From contig JAHFSA010000001.1 of the NCBI GenBank assembly GCA_023265995.1, positions 1 to 64,000 on the forward strand: a stretch of DNA of 64,000 bases, given 5' to 3'. The position numbers and the translations under genes were made by a program. Below, piece by piece: positions 1 through 11,224 of the stretch (position 1 is its first letter; the number at the start of each line of letters is the position of its first letter). The stretch comes from Perlucidibaca sp. Its GTDB lineage: Bacteria > Pseudomonadota > Gammaproteobacteria > Pseudomonadales > Moraxellaceae. Under the pieces are notes generated by a model. That model was not told where the DNA came from, made no database searches, and saw nothing but the letters and a program-made list of their open reading frames with translations.

Positions 1-2858
1 AGCGTGAACGTCTGTGCAACCACGTCATAGCTCACGCCCGCCGGCAGCGAGCCCGGCAGGTTGGTCACCATCAGCGTGGTGCCGGCATCGATGTCGCTGG
101 CATGGGCCAGGGCATCGAGCATTGAAGAGGAAGAGTCTTCCGTAGCGGTGCCGGAAACAACACCGGTCACCACCGGGGCGTCGTTGGTGCCGTTGATGGT
201 GATCGTCGCCGTCTGCGCCACCGTGGCACCCTGGGCGTCGGTGACGTTGTAGCTGACCACAACCTCCACCGAGTCACCCACCGCCAGGCTGTCGTACGCC
301 GTGTCCGTCGGGTCCACGCTCAGCGTGCTGTCGGTCAGCGTAAAGCCGGCCGGCAGACCGGAATCCGCACCATTCACCGTGTAAGTCACATCAGCCACGA
401 CCAGCGTCGCGGTCTCGCCGTTGTCGACATCCGCCGCACCACCGAGCAGATCGACATCGAAGCTGTCATCGCCTTCATCAGCAGCGCTGCTCAGCGCTGC
501 AACCACCGTCGGCGCATCGTTGGTGCCGTTGATGGTGATAACGAAGTCCTGATCGTGCGTGCCGCCGTCCTGGTCATCGATGACGACGTTGTAGGTCAGC
601 GTGACCGTTTCGCCTTCTGCCAGATAATCGAACGCCGTCGAATCGGCCGAGAATGCAATATCCACCGAGCCGGCAGCTGCGCCAGCCTCCTTGGTGACCG
701 CACCGGCAGTCACCAGCGCCAGCGCATCGAAACCTTCCGACAGACCGGAGGTGTCGCCATCCACGCTGACCGAGGTCACCGTGGCCGTGTGGCCGACATC
801 GCTCAGGTCAACATCGGTGAACGCCACCGAGACCGTGGCAGCAATCGCCGTCGTGTCAACGGTCTCGTCCAGCAGGGTATCGGCAATGGCCGACACAACC
901 GGGGCATCGTTGGTGCCGGTGATGGTGATGGTCACCGTGCGCTCGATGCTGCCGCCTGCACCATCTTCAATGCTGAACGTGAAAGTCTCGACCTTGGGTT
1001 CGCCGTCTGCCAGATACTCCACGGCCGAGGCAGCGACACTGTAGTCCCAGGTCACCACACCACCCAGGCCGGTGCCCGTAGTGTCGGTGGTCACCGAGGC
1101 GGTCAGCACGCCGAGAGCTCCTTCGGACGGAACCACGGCAGTCACCGTGTGGGCATCCGTCAGGTCGACATCGGCGAAGCCGATCGTGCCGCTGTCGGTC
1201 AGTATCGTGCTGCCTTCATCGATTACCAGTGACCAGTCCAGCAGCGTGCCGACGTCAGCACCCGCATTGTCACTGATGGTCAGAGTCCAGGTGCCGTTGG
1301 GATTAATGCCGTCGAACACGGCAAGGGACGAGACCGGGCTGTACGTGCCTGTCGTGGCGCCAATGGCAGTGATGGATGTTGCCGCTTCGTCATCGAAAGT
1401 GACATGCAAATCATCTGCTGAGTTGCCATTGCGGCTGAACAGCACATCCGCCGTCGTGCCGTCTGGCGCCGTCAGGGTAATGATCAGATCACCGATCCAG
1501 GTGTGCTGCAGGTCCACCACAACATCCAGGTCGGCGATAGCCAGGGTGGAGTCAACACCTGCAATCACGATCGTGGACGACTGTGTTGCGAGATCGGCAA
1601 TGGGCACTTCCGTCGCATTGCTGAAGGTCTCATCCGCCACGCCGGTCGCTTCGATCAGTTCGGTAACAGCGCCCGCCACATCCGTCGCTTCTGCCACCGG
1701 GGCATCATTGGTGCCCGTGATGGTGATAACGAAGTTCTGATCGTGCGTGCCGCCGTCCTGGTCATCGATGACGACGTTGTAGGTCAGCGTGACCGTTTCG
1801 CCTTCCGCCAGATAATCGAACGCCGTCGAATCGGCCGAGAATGCAAGATCCACCGAGCCTGCAGCTGCGCCAGCTGCCTTGCTGACCGCACCGGCAGTCA
1901 CCAGCGCCAGCGCATCGAAGCCTTCCGACAGACCGGAGGTGTCGCCATCCACGCTGACCGAGGTCACCGTGGCCGTATGGCCGACATCGCTCAGGTCAAC
2001 ATCGGTGAACGCCACCGACACTGTGGCCTCGATGGCCGAGGCATTGGTGGTTTCGTCAACGAGCGTTTCGGCAATCGTTGCCACCACCGGCGCATCGTTC
2101 GTGCCGGTGAGCGTGATCGTCACGGACTGGCTGACACTGTTGCCGGCGGAGTCAGTGAGCGTAATCGTGAAGGTCTCGGTCGCCGTCTGACCTTCAGCCA
2201 GCGCCTGCACGGCGGCCGAAGCATTGTTGACCGCATAGCTCAGGGTCAGAGAGCCCGTGCCCGTGCCGGCCGAGTCCGGATTCGGCACCGCCGTCAGCGT
2301 GCCGCCAAAGGTATTGCCAGCGGCGGCAACGACCGCCACGGTATGCGTGTCAGCGGTATTGGCATCGCTGAAGCCGAGCGCGCTGCCGGTAGTCAGCTTG
2401 CCGTCTTCGGTAACAGCGACATCTTCCTTGACCGCGCCGCTGGCCGGCTCGCCAGTGAACTTGGGAGCAACATTCTGATTGCCAGCGCCCGCTGCAGGAG
2501 CCGCGCCGCTACCGCCACCACTACCCCCGCCACCACCTGCTGCCGCGGCAATGCCGGCAGCAGCCACACCAACACCGGTCCAGAGCCAGGAGAACTTGCT
2601 GCCCCCCTCTTCTGCCGGCGGCGCCTGCTCACCCGAACCGGCCGTGGCGCCGGCATTCAGGGCAACAGCCGCCGGTGCCGCTTCACCCGGCTGCGCAGCT
2701 GCCGCACCCTGGGCTTCATCAATTTTTTCGTCCTGAGCCAGCTGTGCCTCATCAGGCATGGCGACTTTCTTGCGCAGCAGCTGTGCCAAGGCAGACCCAG
2801 GCTTGGCAATGGCCGGCTTGCTCACCGAAGAGTTCTTTGAATTGCTGTGATTAGACAT
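1..2858 (-). CDS. Large VCBS-repeat surface adhesin, type I secreted (5' part only)
   Basis: This is the N-terminal 952 codons of a giant repeat protein that continues past the left edge. ATG at 2858 is preferred because AAGGA lies about 10 bases upstream; an in-frame ATG at 2870 has AAGG directly against it. The first ~80 residues are hydrophilic. A short hydrophobic stretch (WLWTGVGVAAAG) then leads into a glycine run (about residues 85-115), as in other VCBS/LapA-like adhesins. From about residue 120 come Ig/cadherin-like VCBS domains, with the hallmark GTNDAPV at plus-strand positions near 2100, 1705, 912, 517 and 180. Residues ~412-547 instead resemble a proprotein-convertase P-domain (FDG.NPNGTW, TLLDWSLVI). 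There is no Sec signal, which fits export by the ABC/HlyD/TolC genes just upstream. Expected role: cell-surface attachment and biofilm formation. The C-terminal RTX secretion signal would lie outside the window. Confidence 0.88.
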   Translation of the reverse strand, partial: MSNHSNSKNSSVSKPAIAKPGSALAQLLRKKVAMPDEAQLAQDEKIDEAQGAAAAQPGEAAPAAVALNAGATAGSGEQAPPAEEGGSKFSWLWTGVGVAAAGIAAAAGGGGGSGGGSGAAPAAGAGNQNVAPKFTGEPASGAVKEDVAVTEDGKLTTGSALGFSDANTADTHTVAVVAAAGNTFGGTLTAVPNPDSAGTGTGSLTLSYAVNNASAAVQALAEGQTATETFTITLTDSAGNSVSQSVTITLTGTNDAPVVATIAETLVDETTNASAIEATVSVAFTDVDLSDVGHTATVTSVSVDGDTSGLSEGFDALALVTAGAVSKAAGAAAGSVDLAFSADSTAFDYLAEGETVTLTYNVVIDDQDGGTHDQNFVITITGTNDAPVAEATDVAGAVTELIEATGVADETFSNATEVPIADLATQSSTIVIAGVDSTLAIADLDVVVDLQHTWIGDLIITLTAPDGTTADVLFSRNGNSADDLHVTFDDEAATSITAIGATTGTYSPVSSLAVFDGINPNGTWTLTISDNAGADVGTLLDWSLVIDEGSTILTDSGTIGFADVDLTDAHTVTAVVPSEGALGVLTASVTTDTTGTGLGGVVTWDYSVAASAVEYLADGEPKVETFTFSIEDGAGGSIERTVTITITGTNDAPVVSAIADTLLDETVDTTAIAATVSVAFTDVDLSDVGHTATVTSVSVDGDTSGLSEGFDALALVTAGAVTKEAGAAAGSVDIAFSADSTAFDYLAEGETVTLTYNVVIDDQDGGTHDQDFVITINGTNDAPTVVAALSSAADEGDDSFDVDLLGGAADVDNGETATLVVADVTYTVNGADSGLPAGFTLTDSTLSVDPTDTAYDSLAVGDSVEVVVSYNVTDAQGATVAQTATITINGTNDAPVVTGVVSGTATEDSSSSMLDALAHASDIDAGTTLMVTNLPGSLPAGVSYDVVAQTFT
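515..850. repeat. Near-identical VCBS coding repeat, copy 2 (partner at 1703-2038)
   Basis: This ~335-bp block inside the adhesin gene recurs at 1703-2038, shifted by 1188 bases (396 codons), with only scattered mismatches. The two copies encode the same ~110-residue VCBS domain and flank the P-domain segment. Confidence 0.85.
1218..1625 (-). other. P-domain-like segment inside the adhesin
   Basis: On the minus strand this encodes about 136 residues unlike the VCBS domains around it. Visible P/homo-B hallmarks are a DLDVVVDLQHTWIGDL strand, LTAPDGT, an FDDEA acidic site, FDGINPNGTWTL and a closing GTLLDWSLVI. P-domains are beta-sandwiches known from subtilisin-like convertases and as accessory domains of secreted bacterial proteins. 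Here it replaces one repeat position in the array. Confidence 0.75.
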
Positions 2859-3071
2859 ACGGGAAACCATCCTTGTTAAGGCTCAAGAAGCAGCGAGGGG
2901 GGAATGCCGCCAGAGCGCCGTGCAAGCTCAGGAGTGAGCGAAGGACTGTTACGTGCGGGCCAGGCAAGAGCGCTGGCACCATGTAATGGCACGTAATAAG
3001 TCGTACGAGCTTTGTACTAGGAATGTATAAATCGCGCAATCAGTCAAAAAATATATACATAGATAAACAAC

Positions 3072-3106
3072 AAAAAGCCCTGTGCCGGGATACGGCACAG
3101 GGCTTC
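3072..3106 (-). terminator. Rho-independent terminator after the OmpA-like gene
   Basis: A 12-bp perfect stem (3075-3086 with 3094-3105, 7-nt loop) is followed on the minus strand by a T-run. It lies ~40 bp after the OmpA-like stop, so the adhesin gene must have its own promoter between about 2860 and 3070. Confidence 0.85.
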
Positions 3107-3142
3107 TGTTGGTCTCGCGGGTAGCTCCCCCAAGACAGGAAG

Positions 3143-4141
3143 TCAGCGGGTAATGATGACCTTTACTTCCCCACGGGCACTGGCGAGCACGCGACGATTG
3201 ATGGCACGGCCCTCGGCCGTGGCGTTGTCGGCAACCGGCCGGGACTCGCCATAACCCCTGGCGGTGATGCGATTGGCTGCGACACCGAACCTCCTGCGCA
3301 GAATGTCGGCGATGGCGTCGGCTCGCGCCTGACTGAGTTTCTGGTTGTAGGCATTGGCACCACGGGAATCGGCATGCCCCTGCACCTCAACCATGGCATC
3401 CGGCGTCTCCTGCAACAGCTTCGCCAACGCCGCGATCTCGTCTTCATATTGCGGTTTCACGACAGCCTTGTTGGTATCAAACATCACTTTCAGCTCATGC
3501 GTGACCGGCTGGCTACGTGTGCCATGACAGCCACGAGCATCCACGGCGGCATTGGCCGGAGTACCAGGGCACTGGTCATTGCCATCGAGCACACCATCGT
3601 GATCGGCATCGCCGGCAGCCGGTGCGGCACCCGCTGCCCGGACAACAGCGTGCTCGCCAAAAGCGTAGAGCAGGCCTAGCGAGAAGATACCGTCGTGATT
3701 GCTTTCCTGCAGGTCTTCCACGCCGCGCAGCTCGGCACGCAGAGACAAGTTGTCTGCCAGCCGGTAGAAGGCACCGACCGCGACATTGGCAATGGTGTGC
3801 TGGACATGGCCCTGATCGGTGCCACGCGCCAGGCCACCACCTATCAGGGCGTAAGGCTGCAGCCGCCGCTCAGGCATGAAACTGTAATAGGCATCCAGTG
3901 TGACAGTCTCATAGCGTGCATTGCCGGGAGCGTGCTTGTTGTCCGGGTTGGACTGGGCATAACGCAGCTCGGTTGCCACCTGCGGCGTGAGACGGTAGCC
4001 CAGTGCCAGCGAACCTTCGCTCTGGTTTTCGACATCGAGATCACTATCGAAGACATGCAGGCCCACCATGGGACTGACGGTAATCCCGGCCTGTGCCAGC
4101 GAGCTGGTCAGCAGCAGAAGAGCAGTTGTCAAAGACTTCAT
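3143..4141 (-). CDS. OmpA-family outer-membrane protein with TSP3-type linker
   Basis: A 332-residue outer-membrane protein. ATG at 4141 is chosen because GGAG sits 8 bases upstream; a GTG at 4150 would overlap that site. Residues 1-18 are a signal peptide (MKSLTTALLLLTSSLAQA). An eight-strand beta-barrel-like N-terminal half follows, then a calcium-binding TSP3-like linker (DADHDGVLDGNDQCPGTP). The C-terminal OmpA/MotB peptidoglycan-binding domain carries VQGHADSRG and LSQARADAI. It lies 33 bp after the HlyD-like gene. OmpA-like genes are known beside BpfA/LapA-type adhesin secretion genes, for example in Shewanella. It may anchor the secretion machinery or envelope to peptidoglycan; that role is inferred. 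Confidence 0.88.
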   Translation of the reverse strand: MKSLTTALLLLTSSLAQAGITVSPMVGLHVFDSDLDVENQSEGSLALGYRLTPQVATELRYAQSNPDNKHAPGNARYETVTLDAYYSFMPERRLQPYALIGGGLARGTDQGHVQHTIANVAVGAFYRLADNLSLRAELRGVEDLQESNHDGIFSLGLLYAFGEHAVVRAAGAAPAAGDADHDGVLDGNDQCPGTPANAAVDARGCHGTRSQPVTHELKVMFDTNKAVVKPQYEDEIAALAKLLQETPDAMVEVQGHADSRGANAYNQKLSQARADAIADILRRRFGVAANRITARGYGESRPVADNATAEGRAINRRVLASARGEVKVIITR

Positions 4142-4174
4142 TGAGGGCACTCCATAGCAGTTCAGGTAACAATC

Positions 4175-5350
4175 TCAGCGTTCGTGCAGCGACTCGTCGA
4201 GACCGCGACGCAGCGGCTTGAGCACGAAATTGGCCAGCGAACGCTCGCCAGTGATGATTTCGACACTCGAGGTCATGCCCGGCCTGACATCCAGCATTCG
4301 CCCGGAGGTCGTCTTCTGGCTGTCGGTCTGGATATGAACCCGGTAATACGGCCGCTCGTCACGCTTGAGATCCTCCTCCAGCGTGTCCGGACTGATGTAG
4401 ACCACCTTGCCCGGCAGCGAACCGTAGATGGTGTAGTCATAGGCATCGAGCTTGACGTTGGCACGCAGGCCGGTACGCAGGAAGGCGACATCCGCCGGCC
4501 TGACCTTGGCCTCGATCACCAGCGGATCGTTGCTGGGCACGATCTGCAGCAACTCGTCGCCGGCCTTGAGCACGCCGCCAATGGTGGTGACACGGACATT
4601 CTTGACGATGCCGGTCATGGGCGCGCGCAGCATGGTGGAGTCGAGGGCGCTGCTGCGCTGGGTGTAGACCTGCTCGCTCTGCTCGTACTCGGCACGAGCC
4701 TTGGCGAGCTCGGCCTGGGCATCCTGACGGAAGCCGTTGCGCTTGTTGTTGGCCTGGGCACGCAGGTCGTTGACCTGACGCCGGGCGCGCAACAGCTCGG
4801 ACTCCGAGGCATCGCCACTGCGCGCCAGGCGCTGCAGCGAATTCAGCTCTTCCTGGCTCAGGCGCGCCGATTCGTTGATACCGGCGACCTCCTCGTTCTG
4901 GGCCTCGCGCCGCTTGCGATGAAGATCCATCTGGATGGCAATCAGATCGGGATAGTCCTTGAAGGAGCTGTCGAAGGCAGGAACACGCCCGGCGAGCTCG
5001 GCTTCGAGACGGATGATGTTGGCGCGCAGCGAGGCGATCTTCGCACCCACTTCGTCACTGCTGGCCTGGAAGCGCGAGCGGTCGAGCTCGGCAATCAGGT
5101 CGCCGGCCTTGACGTGGTCACCTTCCTTGACGTGCAGCACCTTGAGGGTGCCGCCATCGACGACCTGGACCACCTGCGAGCGGCTGGAGGCGATGACGCT
5201 GCCAGCGGCACGGACCTGCTCCTCGATGCTGCATGCCACGGCCCACAGCGTCAGCACCAGGACAAAGGCAGCGAAGGCCTTGAGCAGCATGTCATAACGC
5301 GTGAACTCCAGCGGCTCGACACGGGCGAAAAGCTGACGACGCAGGCTCAT
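4175..5350 (-). CDS. HlyD/LapC-type membrane fusion protein of type I secretion
   Basis: A 391-residue periplasmic adaptor linking the inner-membrane ABC transporter to the TolC-like channel. There is one N-terminal transmembrane helix (about residues 22-45, KAFAAFVLVLTLWAVAC). A biotinyl/lipoyl-like half-motif follows (DGGTLKVLHVKEGDHVKAGD), then a long coiled-coil hairpin (about 95-245), then the second lipoyl half and beta-barrel (LRAPMTGIVKNVRV, LKAGDELLQIVP). The length is typical for HlyD/LapC. Its ATG overlaps the stop of the ABC gene by 4 bases (ATGA), so the two are translationally coupled. The likely substrate is the adhesin at the left edge. Confidence 0.92.
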   Translation of the reverse strand: MSLRRQLFARVEPLEFTRYDMLLKAFAAFVLVLTLWAVACSIEEQVRAAGSVIASSRSQVVQVVDGGTLKVLHVKEGDHVKAGDLIAELDRSRFQASSDEVGAKIASLRANIIRLEAELAGRVPAFDSSFKDYPDLIAIQMDLHRKRREAQNEEVAGINESARLSQEELNSLQRLARSGDASESELLRARRQVNDLRAQANNKRNGFRQDAQAELAKARAEYEQSEQVYTQRSSALDSTMLRAPMTGIVKNVRVTTIGGVLKAGDELLQIVPSNDPLVIEAKVRPADVAFLRTGLRANVKLDAYDYTIYGSLPGKVVYISPDTLEEDLKRDERPYYRVHIQTDSQKTTSGRMLDVRPGMTSSVEIITGERSLANFVLKPLRRGLDESLHER

Positions 5351-7491
5351 GCCTCACCCCCGGCGGCCTGGACGGCTGCAGGAGCGGCACTGGCATTGGC
5401 GGCGACCGCCGGTGGTGCGCCATGGCGCACACGCTCGGTCGGCACGTCGATCTTGATGCAGGCGCTCTCGACCACCAGGGTTCGGCGCGACAGCGCCAGC
5501 CAGCTCTTGCGGTGTGTGGTGAAGATCACCGTGACTTCCTCGGGCAGGCTGCGGATAAGCTGCGCAAGGCGCTCCTCTGACTCGGAGTCGAGGCTGGCCG
5601 AGGGCTCGTCGAGCAGCCAGATCTTCGGCTGCTGCAGCCAGATGCGGGTAATGCCGATGAGCTGGCTCTGGCCGCCGGAAAGACCGGCGCCGCCTTCGCG
5701 TATCGGGCAGTCCAGCCCTTGCGGATGCTGATCGACAAAGCGGTCGAGACCGGTCGCCACCAGGGCGGCGCGCAGACGGGCCTCGTCCGGCTGAGCCAGA
5801 CCCAGGGTCAGGTTGTCACGCAGGGTGCCGCCAAAGAGACGGACTTCCTGCGGCAGATAGCCGATGGTCGAGCGCAGCCAGCCCTGACGACAGGTCTGCA
5901 TGTCGAGACCGGCAAGACGGACTTCGCCGGCATTGGGCGTGGCCAGACCCGCCAGCAGCTTGAGCAGGGTGGTCTTGCCGCTGCCGTTGCGACCGAGCAC
6001 GGCAACGCGCTCGCCGGGAGCGATGACCAGCCTGTCGACGCTGAGCTGCACGCCCTGGGTTTCCTGGTAGGCGTACTTGACGCCTTCGACCTGAAGGCTG
6101 AGCGGAGCCGTCTGGGTGCTGGCCTGTTGCGCTTCCGGCACGTCGGAGGGCATGGACAGCATGCGATTGAGGATATCGAGCGCGTGCCGCGTGTGCTGCC
6201 ACTGCACCAGCAGCTGGGTGAGCTGGGAGATGTTGCCGAGCACGCGACTGCCGAGAATAGAGCAGGCAATCAGTCCGCCCATGGTCAGCGCGCCGGCCTC
6301 GATGCGGTAGACACCGACAATGAGAATGCAGACATAGGCCATCTGCTGGAAGTTGCCGGAAAGAAACTGGGCACGACTGGACAGCCTGCGGATCTGCTCG
6401 CCATGGACCGCCAGCTGGCGCGTCATGGCTTGCCAGATCAGGCTGAAACGCCACTCGCCGGACAGCGACTTGACGCTTTCGGCACCCTGGATGACTTCGA
6501 TCAGCACGCCATGACGGCGCGCCGACTCGTCGATCTGCTTCTGCTGCAGCCTGGCCAGCGGCCGCTGCACGGCCAGACCGAGGCCGACGCAGATCGGCAG
6601 GAACAGCAACGGCACCCAGGCGACATGGCCGCCGATGTAGGCGATCACCAGAATGAACAGCAGCACGAAAGGCATGTCGGCAATGCTGAACAGCGTGGTG
6701 GAGGTAAAGAAGGCCTTGATCGACTCGTAGTCACGCACCTGCGCCACCAGCGTGCCGGCACGCGACGGTCGGCGATCAAGCTTGAGCGCCATGACCTTCT
6801 CGAAGAAGAACTGCGACAGGGCCTCGTCGGCACGGCGAGTCATGATCTCCAGAAAGAGCAGACGCACCCACTTGAAGACAAAGTCGAAGGACACGGCGAT
6901 GACCATGCCCAGGGCCAGCACCCAGAGTGTGGCGTAGGCGAAGTTGGGCACGACACGGTCATAGACCTGCATGGCGAACAGCGAGGTGACGATGGCCAGC
7001 AGATTGATCAGCAGCGTGGCCAGAGCCGCGCGCACGAAGATCGGCTTGTGTTCCTTGAGCGCCTCGACGATGGCCGCGGTCGCCGGCTTGCGTTCGATCT
7101 CCTCTTCCAGCGCCTGCGAGATGCGGTGCGGCACCCAGACCTGGGCCGGCATGAGCGAGCTGTTTTCGTGCTGACCGTCGCGGCGCAGCAGGGACACGGG
7201 CTTGCCCTCCTCCGGCATGCTGGCGAGCAGGCCGCAGGCATCTTCATGCCAGACCAGCGCCGGCAGATGCTGGCCGCCGACCAGCGACCAGGGCACCGAG
7301 GTCAGGCGTTCGCCGGGAAACAGCCAGGCCCAGGCGCCTGCCATGAGCGCATCCGGCGACTCGCCCTCGGCCTGCAGCAAGGCCTGTTCGACCTCGTTGT
7401 CGGTGACGGCATGTCCCCACTGCAAGGCGCAGGCGCGCAGGCAGTCACGGAAATTTTCCCGGCGTGCGGGTTTGACAGCGAGCAGGCTCAT
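5347..7491 (-). CDS. LapB-like ABC transporter of type I secretion
   Basis: A 714-residue fused permease-ATPase. ATG at 7491 is chosen because it overlaps the preceding stop as ATGA; a longer in-frame start at 7572 would lie deep inside the TolC gene. Residues ~1-130 form a C39-peptidase-like domain without the catalytic Cys-His pattern, typical of adhesin and RTX exporters that do not cleave a leader. Residues ~150-418 are the six-helix transmembrane domain. The nucleotide-binding domain has Walker A GRNGSGKT (500-507), signature LSGGQ (604-608) and Walker B IWLLDEP (624-630). It should export the VCBS adhesin in one step. Confidence 0.92.
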   Translation of the reverse strand: MSLLAVKPARRENFRDCLRACALQWGHAVTDNEVEQALLQAEGESPDALMAGAWAWLFPGERLTSVPWSLVGGQHLPALVWHEDACGLLASMPEEGKPVSLLRRDGQHENSSLMPAQVWVPHRISQALEEEIERKPATAAIVEALKEHKPIFVRAALATLLINLLAIVTSLFAMQVYDRVVPNFAYATLWVLALGMVIAVSFDFVFKWVRLLFLEIMTRRADEALSQFFFEKVMALKLDRRPSRAGTLVAQVRDYESIKAFFTSTTLFSIADMPFVLLFILVIAYIGGHVAWVPLLFLPICVGLGLAVQRPLARLQQKQIDESARRHGVLIEVIQGAESVKSLSGEWRFSLIWQAMTRQLAVHGEQIRRLSSRAQFLSGNFQQMAYVCILIVGVYRIEAGALTMGGLIACSILGSRVLGNISQLTQLLVQWQHTRHALDILNRMLSMPSDVPEAQQASTQTAPLSLQVEGVKYAYQETQGVQLSVDRLVIAPGERVAVLGRNGSGKTTLLKLLAGLATPNAGEVRLAGLDMQTCRQGWLRSTIGYLPQEVRLFGGTLRDNLTLGLAQPDEARLRAALVATGLDRFVDQHPQGLDCPIREGGAGLSGGQSQLIGITRIWLQQPKIWLLDEPSASLDSESEERLAQLIRSLPEEVTVIFTTHRKSWLALSRRTLVVESACIKIDVPTERVRHGAPPAVAANASAAPAAVQAAGGEA

Positions 7492-8900
7492 TTCGTCACC
7501 TTCTTCGGGCGCTTGTTCTTGCCCGCCACTTCCACGACGGGGGCATCGATGCCTGCCAGCAGACGCTCCCAATACAGGCCCTGCAAGGCCAGACGCGTGC
7601 TCGCCGCCCAGTAGCTGCGCTTCTGCTGCACCAGGGCGAGTCGGGTTTCATGCGCCTCGCGCTGGGCATTGAGCACTTCCAGCCAGGTCTTGCGACCGGC
7701 CTCGAACTGACGCACGAAGCTGCTCATGACGGCGTCGGCAGCGGTCACGGCCGCGCTCTGGAACTCCATCTGGGCAGCCGCCGCGGCACGCTCGGCCTGC
7801 GCGGCACGAATCGATGACTGCACTTCGCGTCTGGCGGTTTCCACGCCCGACTGCGCCGCGCTCGAACGCAGCTGGCCGGCACGCCAGGCCTGGTAGCCGC
7901 GCAGGCCGTTGTCGGTCTGGTAACGCAGAACGACGCGCGTCTCCTCTTCGCTGAGCTGCTTCTCGTCGCCCAGCGGCTTGTCATGCTGCAACAGCACTTC
8001 GGGCGACAGGGAGGCGCGGCCGACGCGGGTTTCCGCCTGCTGCTGCGCCAGCCTGGCCTGGGCATAGAGAATTTCGGGATGGTTGTCGGCCGCGCGCTCA
8101 AGCGCGACCGCGGCTTCCTTGTCGGTCACCGCGAACACCTGTGCCGGCCAGCCGGCAGCGATGTCCTGCGGGCCCAGCAGGGCCGAGAGCTGTGCCCGCG
8201 AGGTCTCCAGCACGGAACGGTTCTGCGCTGCCAGAGCCTCGGCCTGACGGACACGGGTCAGGGCGTTGATGACATCGGCATAGGGCGCGGCGCCCTGGTC
8301 GGCACGACGCTGGATGACACCTTGCAGCTTGCCCAGGGTATCGATGTAGGTCTGCCAGTAGCCATCCTGCTCGGCCGCCGCCGCTGCCGCGAACCAGGCA
8401 TCGGACAGGCGCAGGCCGAGACGCAGGCGGGTGCGGTTGACGTCGGAGAAGGCGGCCTCGCGACCAGCCTCGGCGACATCGACGCCGGCAACCGTGCCAC
8501 CACCACGCCAGAGCGGCAGCACGAAGCTGAGCATGGTCGAACTGGCCTTGCTGCTGGCCGAGCTGTTGACCTGGGCATAGGGATAGAAGCCGGTATAGGC
8601 GGCATCGACATCGTAGCCTGCCGCCTGCAGGTTGGAGCGCGCCATGCGTACCTCGGGATGGGTTTCCCAGAGGTGTGCCAGGGCATCGGCAAAGTTGCCA
8701 TAGACATTGCGCCGCTCGGCCGACGGATCGGGCATGGCGGTCGGATAGCTGTCCTTGAGTGCGGGCAGCGGCTCTTCAGCGTGAGCCACTAGCGGAGGCA
8801 GGAGCGCACCGAGCAGCATCGCGACAGGAAGGAAGCGGTAGTTTCTGCGGCGCAGGAAGCCTGGAAACCTGGTGTAACCAGGGCGATACATTGTGTTCAT
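7488..8900 (-). CDS. TolC-family outer-membrane factor (LapE/AggA type)
   Basis: A 470-residue trimeric outer-membrane channel subunit. ATG at 8900 (MNTMYRPG) has GGAAG 6 bases upstream; the open frame extends further but lacks a site. The N-terminus is basic, followed by a signal-like hydrophobic segment ending LVAHA. The rest is two repeats of TolC-type alpha-helical coiled coil (heptad-rich, alanine-rich) with beta segments. The C-terminus is basic (KNKRPKKVTK). It is the first gene of the tolC-like/lapB-like/lapC-like operon, so the secretion promoter probably lies in 8901-8970. Confidence 0.88.
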   Translation of the reverse strand: MNTMYRPGYTRFPGFLRRRNYRFLPVAMLLGALLPPLVAHAEEPLPALKDSYPTAMPDPSAERRNVYGNFADALAHLWETHPEVRMARSNLQAAGYDVDAAYTGFYPYAQVNSSASSKASSTMLSFVLPLWRGGGTVAGVDVAEAGREAAFSDVNRTRLRLGLRLSDAWFAAAAAAEQDGYWQTYIDTLGKLQGVIQRRADQGAAPYADVINALTRVRQAEALAAQNRSVLETSRAQLSALLGPQDIAAGWPAQVFAVTDKEAAVALERAADNHPEILYAQARLAQQQAETRVGRASLSPEVLLQHDKPLGDEKQLSEEETRVVLRYQTDNGLRGYQAWRAGQLRSSAAQSGVETARREVQSSIRAAQAERAAAAAQMEFQSAAVTAADAVMSSFVRQFEAGRKTWLEVLNAQREAHETRLALVQQKRSYWAASTRLALQGLYWERLLAGIDAPVVEVAGKNKRPKKVTK

Positions 8901-8971
8901 GCGCAGCTTCCATACCTCTGTTTTCCATGCGCCACGGACAGCGGGCGCCAGCTGAATTAACAATAATCACA

Positions 8972-9001
8972 CAAAAAACAGCCTGCCGCATGTCAGGCAG
9001 G
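8972..9001 (-). terminator. Terminator of uvrB
   Basis: A 6-bp stem (8982-8987 with 8996-9001) is followed on the minus strand by a run of six Ts (8973-8978). It lies just after the uvrB stop and separates uvrB from the secretion operon. Confidence 0.65.
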
Positions 9002-9037
9002 AAACATTAGGAAGGCCCCGACCGGCCTGCCGGGCAC

Positions 9038-11092
<2,055 letters not shown>

Positions 11093-11224
11093 GACACATC
11101 CCGCTCGCGACTGACCACAGCCGACCAGTGTAACGCGTCCGACCTTTTTTGCCCGCGAACTGTTGCAAACAGCCCGGTTACGCCGTCTATGTCATGCAGG
11201 TACCTTATATATGGAGATATCGCC

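Noticed and set aside
555-2840. Several long plus-strand open frames at the left edge.
   Set aside because: They are antisense shadows of the VCBS adhesin, whose minus-strand frame gives clear repeat domains with GTNDAPV motifs.
11093-11224. A possible LexA site (CTGTTGCAAACAG) in front of uvrB.
   Set aside because: The half-sites are only 5 bases apart instead of 8, so it is not a valid SOS box.
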